DNA from: Xenorhabdus eapokensis
GTDB taxonomy: Bacteria > Pseudomonadota > Gammaproteobacteria > Enterobacterales > Enterobacteriaceae
Reading direction: 5' to 3'
Length of the DNA: 64,000 nucleotides
NCBI RefSeq assembly: GCF_001908105.1
Contig: NZ_MKGQ01000002.1
Location: 124,001-188,000, forward strand
This document shows positions 57,556-64,000 of this stretch, piece after piece (positions within the stretch are counted from its first letter, which is position 1; every line of letters starts with the position of its first letter). A model generated the notes under the pieces. That model was given only the letters and a program-made list of their open reading frames with translations. It ran no database searches and had not been told where the DNA came from. Made by a program: the position numbers and the translations under genes.

Positions 57556-58689
57556 ATGTGCCAGAGAATTGAGATACTTGATAGCGTGCGCGGTTTTGCC
57601 ATTTTGGGAATATTGCTGCTGAACATTTCCAGTTTTGCCTTGCCATATGCAGCCTATATGAATCTGTTTTATAAAAATTCAGTCTCGTTCTCTGACGTGA
57701 TGACATGGTCTGTATTGAACACCTTTACTCAGGGAAAGTTTTTGTTCATTTTGACGCTGTTGTTCGGAGCATCACTCGAATTGCTTCGGCAGCGGGGGCG
57801 TGATTGGAATATCCCCAGGTTACTGGTTTTGGCTGTTATTGGTTTATTGCATGGTGTTTTGCTATGGGATGGCGACATTTTGTTGTCATATGGCGTTGTT
57901 GGCTTATTGGCATGGCGTTTTATCCATAATCGTCAAAAATTGTTTGGTACAGCGGTAACTTTCTATTTATTTGGCGTCATGATGTTTTACCTTCTGGGGC
58001 TTTTTCCCTTAGCGGAAAATAATTCATTTTGGCAGCCTACACCGGAAGATATTTCTTATGAAAGCGACTGGAAAATGTATGGTGGATTATTAGCCATAGA
58101 GTACCGGATTCGTCAGATAAGCGGCGCGATGATTGTGGTGATTGTGCAATATGGCTGGCAAATAATGGGTGTCATGCTTTGTGGTGCTATGTTGCTGCGT
58201 AATGGTTGGTTAAAAGGGGAATTCAGCCGTAAGCATTACCGCCGATTAGCATTATGCCTGATCCCCGTTGGTTTGACGATTCAGGTTATTGCCTTGTCGA
58301 TACAATATTTATATCCCTACAGTTATTTTGCATCCTGGACTGTCCGTTATACCATCACTGAATTGGCAACACCCTTGTTGGCATTGGCTTATATCGCACT
58401 GTTCTATGGGTTTTGGCCTGCTATTTCCCGTTGGAAACTCACGTTTTGGCTCCGGCAGGTCGGGAAAATGGCACTGAGTAGCTACTTGTTGCAAACACTG
58501 GTTTGTACCACACTTTTTTATCGCTTTGAGTTATTTGGGCAGTTTAGCCGTTTGGAGTTAATAGCATTTATTCCCTTTATCTGGGCATTGAATATCTGGT
58601 TTGCTTGCTGGTGGTTGAAACGTTATTCCCAGGGGCCGATGGAAAAGCTCTGGCGCAGTTTAACAGTAAAGTTGGCAGGTAAAGTTTAG
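57556..58689 (+). CDS. yeiB: DUF418 inner-membrane protein YeiB
   Basis: A 377-residue polytopic membrane protein, with the N-terminal DSVRGFAILGILLLNISSFALP pattern (split by a helix) and the C-terminal DUF418 domain (GKMALSSYLLQTLVCTTLFY). It follows folE, as in E. coli. The ATG at 57556 aligns with E. coli; one at 57532 is also possible, and neither has an ideal ribosome site. Function unknown; related to acyltransferase-like membrane proteins. Confidence 0.9.
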   Translation: MCQRIEILDSVRGFAILGILLLNISSFALPYAAYMNLFYKNSVSFSDVMTWSVLNTFTQGKFLFILTLLFGASLELLRQRGRDWNIPRLLVLAVIGLLHGVLLWDGDILLSYGVVGLLAWRFIHNRQKLFGTAVTFYLFGVMMFYLLGLFPLAENNSFWQPTPEDISYESDWKMYGGLLAIEYRIRQISGAMIVVIVQYGWQIMGVMLCGAMLLRNGWLKGEFSRKHYRRLALCLIPVGLTIQVIALSIQYLYPYSYFASWTVRYTITELATPLLALAYIALFYGFWPAISRWKLTFWLRQVGKMALSSYLLQTLVCTTLFYRFELFGQFSRLELIAFIPFIWALNIWFACWWLKRYSQGPMEKLWRSLTVKLAGKV

Positions 58690-58838
58690 CAAAAGCGTTG
58701 CCATCCATTTTACCTCTGACGGATTTTAACAGGTTAACAGATTTCAGGTTGCAGTTTTAGTTTTGTCGGTAAACTGCAACTTGAAAGATCGAGGGCAAGA
58801 AGCTGATTAAATAGGTTGCTCTGATTTTTTATCCATTT

Positions 58839-59600
<762 letters not shown>

Positions 59601-59732
59601 TTAAAGGCTACTTGACTTGAAATATTGAAGCAAGTTTTGGGGGATCATATCGGAACTAAACGGATTCAATTTAAAAAATATAAAGCAATTATTTATGATT
59701 TATCTGGCTGGATGATTATTGGGTTATTTTTC

Positions 59733-59759
59733 AAGCCTGCCAATATAACTGGCAGGCTT
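59733..59759. terminator. Terminator downstream of maeA
   Basis: A perfect 10-bp stem (AAGCCTGCCA / TGGCAGGCTT) with a 7-nt loop, 13 bases after the maeA stop on the minus strand, followed by A/T-rich sequence. Confidence 0.85.
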
Positions 59760-59772
59760 ATTACCCATATTA

Positions 59773-61470
59773 TCAAAATGAAGTGCGTTTATAGATGCGA
59801 TATTCTGGTTTCCAGAAATTGCGTTCAATCGCTTCATCCAATGCATCTTCCGATGTAACAATCGCTACGCCTTGAATTTGGGCTTTTTTCGCCACTTCTT
59901 TGGCTATTTTGCGGGAAACATCCTGGATATCATCAATCAGTGGCAACAATGGGCCAGAGCCTATTTGTGCCAGTGGTGAACAATCCGCTAATGCGCGGCT
60001 GGCAGCCATCAACATATCATCGGTAACACGTTTAGCGCCGGCGGCGATAACGCCTAAACCGATCCCTGGGAAGATATAGGAGTTGTTACATTGTGCGATT
60101 GGATATTCCTGACCGTCATATTTTACTGGAGCAAACGGGCTTCCTGTCGCAACCAATGCCTTGCCTTCCGTCCAGTTGATGATGTCTTCTGGACGAGCTT
60201 CCACACGTGATGTCGGGTTGGAAAGAGGCATCACGACTGGACGTTCACAATGTTTGTGCATTTCACGGATGATCTCTTCGGTGAACAGACCCGATTGACC
60301 AGAAACCCCAATCAGGACTGTCGGTTTGGCATTGCGAACCACATCCATCAATGAGAGAGAATCGCTGGTAGCATCCCACGATTGTAAGGCAGCGCTTTTC
60401 TGTACCAATGCACTTTGGAAATCCAGCAAGTTTGGCAGCTTGTCAGTCAAGAGGCCAAAGCGGTCAACCATAAACACGCGGGCACGAGCCTGTTCATCAC
60501 TCAATCCTTCCGATTTCATTTGAGCAATGATCTGCTCTGCAATACCGCAGCCAGCAGAGCCAGCCCCAAGGAATGCCACGGTTTGATCTTTCAATTGGCG
60601 ACCTGCCGCACGGCTGGCGGCAATCAGGCTACCCAAGGCAACGGCGGCGGTGCCCTGGATATCATCATTGAAGCAGCAAAGCTCATCGCGGTAGCGGTTC
60701 AACAGTGGCATGGCGTTGTTTTGGGCAAAATCTTCAAATTGCAGCAGTACGTTAGGCCAGCGACGTTTTACTGCTTGAATAAATTCATCCACAAATTCAT
60801 CATACTCTTTGCCAGTAATACGTGGATGGCGCCAGCCCATATACAGTGGGTCATTGAGGCGCTGTGGGTTATTTGTCCCTACATCCAGAACCACAGGCAG
60901 GGTATAAGCAGGGCTGATCCCGCCACAGGAGGTATACAGTGACAGTTTACCGATAGGGATCCCCATGCCCCCGATGCCCTGATCACCCAGACCAAGGATG
61001 CGTTCACCGTCGGTAACAACGATAACTTTTACATTCTGCTTGGTAGCATTTTGCAGCATGTCATCAATGTAAGCCCGATTTGGGTAGGAGATAAACAGAC
61101 CACGAGCACGACGGTAAATGTCAGAAAAGTGTTCACACGCAGCACCAACGGTTGGCGTGTAGATAATAGGCATCATTTCGCTTAAGTGGGCATCAAGGAG
61201 ACGATAGAACAGCGTTTCGTTGGTGTCTTGAATATTCCTTAAATAAATGTGTCTATCAATATCATTTTTGAAATCGACATATTGACGGTAGGCGCGTTCT
61301 GCCTGCTCTTCTATTGTTTCAACCGCCTGCGGCAATAAGCCATGCAAGTTGAAATTACTACGTTCTTCTTCTGTAAAGGCACTGCCTTTATTCAGCAGAG
61401 GAAATTCCAACAAGATGGGGCCAGCGTAGGGAATATAGAGAGGACGTTTACTTTCGTGTTCCAGTTCCAT
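59773..61470 (-). CDS. maeA: NAD-dependent malic enzyme
   Basis: A 565-residue enzyme, the same length as E. coli MaeA (SfcA), which decarboxylates malate to pyruvate. Motifs: [43 protein letters not shown], the metal-binding [12 protein letters not shown], the NAD fold [15 protein letters not shown] and [12 protein letters not shown]. The start is the usual ATG. Single gene. Confidence 0.97.
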   Translation of the reverse strand: MELEHESKRPLYIPYAGPILLEFPLLNKGSAFTEEERSNFNLHGLLPQAVETIEEQAERAYRQYVDFKNDIDRHIYLRNIQDTNETLFYRLLDAHLSEMMPIIYTPTVGAACEHFSDIYRRARGLFISYPNRAYIDDMLQNATKQNVKVIVVTDGERILGLGDQGIGGMGIPIGKLSLYTSCGGISPAYTLPVVLDVGTNNPQRLNDPLYMGWRHPRITGKEYDEFVDEFIQAVKRRWPNVLLQFEDFAQNNAMPLLNRYRDELCCFNDDIQGTAAVALGSLIAASRAAGRQLKDQTVAFLGAGSAGCGIAEQIIAQMKSEGLSDEQARARVFMVDRFGLLTDKLPNLLDFQSALVQKSAALQSWDATSDSLSLMDVVRNAKPTVLIGVSGQSGLFTEEIIREMHKHCERPVVMPLSNPTSRVEARPEDIINWTEGKALVATGSPFAPVKYDGQEYPIAQCNNSYIFPGIGLGVIAAGAKRVTDDMLMAASRALADCSPLAQIGSGPLLPLIDDIQDVSRKIAKEVAKKAQIQGVAIVTSEDALDEAIERNFWKPEYRIYKRTSF

Positions 61471-61632
61471 GATGCTTACTCTTTGAACTTATCAATAACA
61501 AAATCGGCTACCGATCCTAAGAAGATAAAAACAATAAGTACAGTAAATGTTACTTAGATATGATTATCATGAGCAAAAATGAGAGATAACATGCAGAATT
61601 AGCTAATAAAATGTTATTGGATGATGTGCATG

Positions 61633-62517
61633 TCAAAACATATGCCGTTCTATTTTTGTACAGCCGAGGGCAGTTAGTGTGCATTCTGTCGCACTCCATT
61701 GTGATAAATGGTTATTTTCACCTTCTACCAGTACTGCCCGCGTGATGGATTGACAATTGCCGCCTGCCATATTCATGAAAATGAGTGCTGCCTGTAATGG
61801 AGGCAGGCTTGGGTTGAATGCCGCATTTTCTGCATAACGGCCGGTATAAATTTTTCCTTGTTCATCTTGCAAAGCAATTCCTGCATGGGATTGACTATAA
61901 GGTGCATGGCTGCGGTTTGCTGCATCCAATGCTGCTTGCACCAATTCGTCACGGGTAGTTAATTGATAGCCGTGATTAACCTCATCCAGCAACAATGGTG
62001 TGTCGGCTAAATCGAGTGGGCCAAAGGCTTCTGGCAGGTAGTCGGCCAACGTTAATGGTGGACGGTTGGGAAGGTAAACCTCCAATTGTGTTCCACTATT
62101 CAGTTCATTCATAAATTGTCGGCAATGGCCACAAGGTGAATAGTTGACAGTAATGGCAACCAGCTTTTTCTCGCCACGTAGCCAGGCGTGTGTGATGGCT
62201 GATTGTTCTGCATGGACAGTTTGCTGTAATGGGACGCCAGCGAATTCCATATTGGCACCGAAATAGAGATTACCACTTTCTCCCCGTGCAATTGCTCCAA
62301 CATAAAAATGGGAAATAGGGGCAAGGGAATAGGCTGCTGCAAGTGGCAATAAGGCTAATGCCAGTGTTTGATCATCGAATCCGCTGAATTGTTTGATTGA
62401 CCCCACTTGCTCTGCTGTCAGCATGGCTGGGAAATCGTCGTTGCGAATATAAGGTAACAGGGTTTTTTGCAGTTCAGGTGTCATTTCTGACCAAATAGCG
62501 TGAAAACGAGCTTGCAT
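61633..62517 (-). CDS. cdd: Cytidine deaminase
   Basis: A 294-residue homodimeric zinc enzyme of pyrimidine salvage. The catalytic zinc site is TVHAEQSAI (His-Ala-Glu) with [11 protein letters not shown] (two Cys). The second, core-like half (residues about 190-294) lacks the zinc ligands, as in E. coli. It lies downstream of yohJK, as in E. coli. Confidence 0.97.
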   Translation of the reverse strand: MQARFHAIWSEMTPELQKTLLPYIRNDDFPAMLTAEQVGSIKQFSGFDDQTLALALLPLAAAYSLAPISHFYVGAIARGESGNLYFGANMEFAGVPLQQTVHAEQSAITHAWLRGEKKLVAITVNYSPCGHCRQFMNELNSGTQLEVYLPNRPPLTLADYLPEAFGPLDLADTPLLLDEVNHGYQLTTRDELVQAALDAANRSHAPYSQSHAGIALQDEQGKIYTGRYAENAAFNPSLPPLQAALIFMNMAGGNCQSITRAVLVEGENNHLSQWSATECTLTALGCTKIERHMF

Positions 62518-62720
62518 AGAATGATCTCCAAATTAATTGAAGGTCATTCTAGGACGTCTGTTCAGGTTTGCAATGTGATAAATAGCATATAATTAATGAA
62601 ATCTGTGTAATAAAGACATTGTTTTAGTAACCTGTGTCAAATTTTTGCTGTCTTAATGGATTTATTTACCTTTTTGTTGCGATCTTGTAACGGCTGAAGC
62701 CATAGTCATTTATAAAATGG

Positions 62721-63416
62721 TTAACCAAACAGATGCAGCAACACTGGAAATAGAAAAGGTGCAATCAGTGAGGTAATAATGCCGCAGGTCATTAAGGCCA
62801 GTGAACTGTATGCCCCTTCAACATGATCCATTTCCGCACAGCGCGCCGTTCCTACCGCATGGGATGCTGTGCCCATTGCCAACCCTCGTGCCGCCTGGGT
62901 TTTTATGTTTAGGGCGTTAAATAGATTGTGACCAAAGATAGCCCCCAAGATACCTACCATAATGACACAAGCTGCGCTAATGGCAGGAATACCGCCAATG
63001 GAATCGGCCACAGCCATAGCGATTGGGGTCGTCACAGATTTGGGAAGAACAGAGGCCGCAATTTCAGGTGTAGCACCCGCCCATAATGCGATGGCCGTCC
63101 CTGTAACCATGGCGACAATACTGCCCACAAAACAGATGCTAATAATGGATTTCCATTGAGCCCGGATTTGATGTAGCTGTTCATACAGAGGAAAAGCTAG
63201 GGCAACAACGGCAGGTTGCAGCAAATCGTTCAGTATCTTGCTACCGGCAAAATAGTGTTTGTAAGGGGTATGAGTCAGCAGCAGCAAGGGAATAATAACG
63301 GCCATTGAGATCAATAAGGGATTGAATATAGGCAATTTGAGTCGTACTGCCAGCTTTTTAGCGCCGTAAAAGACAATCAGGGTTAACGGTAGTGACCACC
63401 AAATATGGCTTAACAT
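62721..63416 (-). CDS. yohK: LrgB-family membrane protein YohK
   Basis: A 231-residue polytopic membrane protein of the LrgB/CidB family, with [21 protein letters not shown] and [16 protein letters not shown] as the typical inner loops. LrgAB pairs are linked to murein hydrolase control or metabolite export. Its start overlaps the yohJ end by 7 nt. Confidence 0.94.
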   Translation of the reverse strand: MLSHIWWSLPLTLIVFYGAKKLAVRLKLPIFNPLLISMAVIIPLLLLTHTPYKHYFAGSKILNDLLQPAVVALAFPLYEQLHQIRAQWKSIISICFVGSIVAMVTGTAIALWAGATPEIAASVLPKSVTTPIAMAVADSIGGIPAISAACVIMVGILGAIFGHNLFNALNIKTQAARGLAMGTASHAVGTARCAEMDHVEGAYSSLALMTCGIITSLIAPFLFPVLLHLFG

Positions 63417-63907
63417 TTTTCTTTCTCTTCCGGTTTTTGTGATAACTGTTGTGATGGCTGTGTTGGTGTTAGGGGGAATTCTGGTTGCTTAGTATTCGTC
63501 CGGTTGGTATCCATTTGCTGAGCACCAATAATGATACGTTTACGATGAATATAATGGGAGCTGTAAGCAACGACGACCATAACAATCACTGTGCTAACGA
63601 TACAAGAGAGGAGAATGGGGAGCATTTGTTGGCTAAGCTGTGGGTAATAATCCATGATCCCCACTCCGATGGGCAAAAAGAGCAGTGTCATGTTTTTCAT
63701 CAACAGGCTACAGCCTGGTTTTACCCAGTGTGAGGGAATAATTTGGGATGCGAGTAAACCAAACAGCAGAAGTAAGCCAATAATGCTGCCGGGGAGAGAG
63801 AAGGGAAGCAGTGCCGAAATAATATTCCCCGCGATCAGGCACAAATAGAGCAGCGCAAATGCGCGCAGGTATTGCCAACCGATTATCAGCACATTTTGGA
63901 AAGACAT
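63410..63907 (-). CDS. yohJ: LrgA-family membrane protein YohJ
   Basis: A 165-residue membrane protein with four helices ([57 protein letters not shown]). It is about 30 residues longer than E. coli YohJ: the C-terminal tail after residue 125 is hydrophilic and rich in Pro, Gln and Thr. The ATG at 63907 with GAGGAA upstream is chosen over an earlier TTG. Confidence 0.92.
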   Translation of the reverse strand: MSFQNVLIIGWQYLRAFALLYLCLIAGNIISALLPFSLPGSIIGLLLLFGLLASQIIPSHWVKPGCSLLMKNMTLLFLPIGVGIMDYYPQLSQQMLPILLSCIVSTVIVMVVVAYSSHYIHRKRIIIGAQQMDTNRTNTKQPEFPLTPTQPSQQLSQKPEEKEKC

Positions 63908-63961
63908 AATCAATAATTCCTCAGTATAGCGAGGGTTTTATCATACGACTAACATTGTAAA

Positions 63962-63977
63962 TGTGCCACACATCACA
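63962..63977. promoter_or_regulatory. Candidate CRP site upstream of yohJ
   Basis: TGTGC-N6-TCACA differs from the CRP consensus TGTGA-N6-TCACA at one position and lies 55 bases before the yohJ start. CRP and CytR control the downstream cdd gene in E. coli; the link here is inference. Confidence 0.5.
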
Positions 63978-64000
63978 TTAAAAAGCGGGTCTTTTTGGGA

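Overview
The window is a stretch of an enterobacterial (Morganellaceae-like) chromosome. The order of its core genes follows the Escherichia coli map around mod-bio-uvrB-moa-ybh-rhlE-dinG, then ybiT-moeBA, with folE, yeiB, sanA, cdd, yohK and yohJ brought close by. Protein sequences are close to E. coli, while moderate-to-low GC and AT-rich gene islands between the core genes suggest Xenorhabdus or Photorhabdus, most likely Xenorhabdus. That genus call is inference from gene content and style, not from a database search.

Region by region. 1-9.7 kb: end of aroG, gpmA, a CPBP membrane protease, then the molybdate block modF-modE / acrZ-modABC with a ModE operator, followed by ybhA and pgl. 9.7-12.1 kb: an AT-rich accessory pocket with two orphan genes (one has a Cys-His-Asp triad like a toxin or effector protease) and a decayed IS200-type transposase. 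12.1-17.1 kb: the complete biotin locus bioA/bioBFCD with a BirA operator. 17.1-24.9 kb: uvrB with DnaA boxes and an SOS box, a StbDE/RelBE-type toxin-antitoxin pair, ybhK, a molybdenum cofactor riboswitch with moaACDE (no moaB), and ybhL. 25-26.9 kb: a small AT-rich accessory group (LysE exporter, disrupted 2-oxoglutarate oxygenase, AlaX-type tRNA editing protein). 27.1-37.3 kb: the ybhGFSR efflux pump with its regulator cecR, then rhlE, dusC and sseA.

37.4-48.1 kb is the most unusual part. dinG is cut off after about 340 codons. Directly against the break lies a very AT-rich ten-gene minus-strand operon (46250 down to 38461) that looks like a ribosomal-peptide (RiPP) natural product pathway. 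It holds a 23-residue precursor peptide ending in two cysteines, an RRE/HvfC-like partner protein, a DUF692 multinuclear iron oxidase (MNIO), a glycosyltransferase, a PhyH oxygenase, a HisC-like aminotransferase, an HExxH-type protein with an altered motif, a TauD-like oxygenase and an ABC exporter. A perfect 14-bp hairpin separates the precursor from the enzymes, and a 20-copy hexanucleotide repeat lies upstream of the precursor. A small secreted four-cysteine protein and a cupin follow.

48.1-64 kb returns to ordinary genes: a PhnA-domain protein, rhtA, a GNAT acetyltransferase, a Gfo/Idh/MocA oxidoreductase, ybiT, moeBA, a YjiJ-like transporter, folE, yeiB, sanA, maeA, cdd and yohKJ. The molybdenum theme runs through the window: uptake (modABC), regulation (modE), cofactor synthesis (moaACDE, moeAB) and a cofactor riboswitch.
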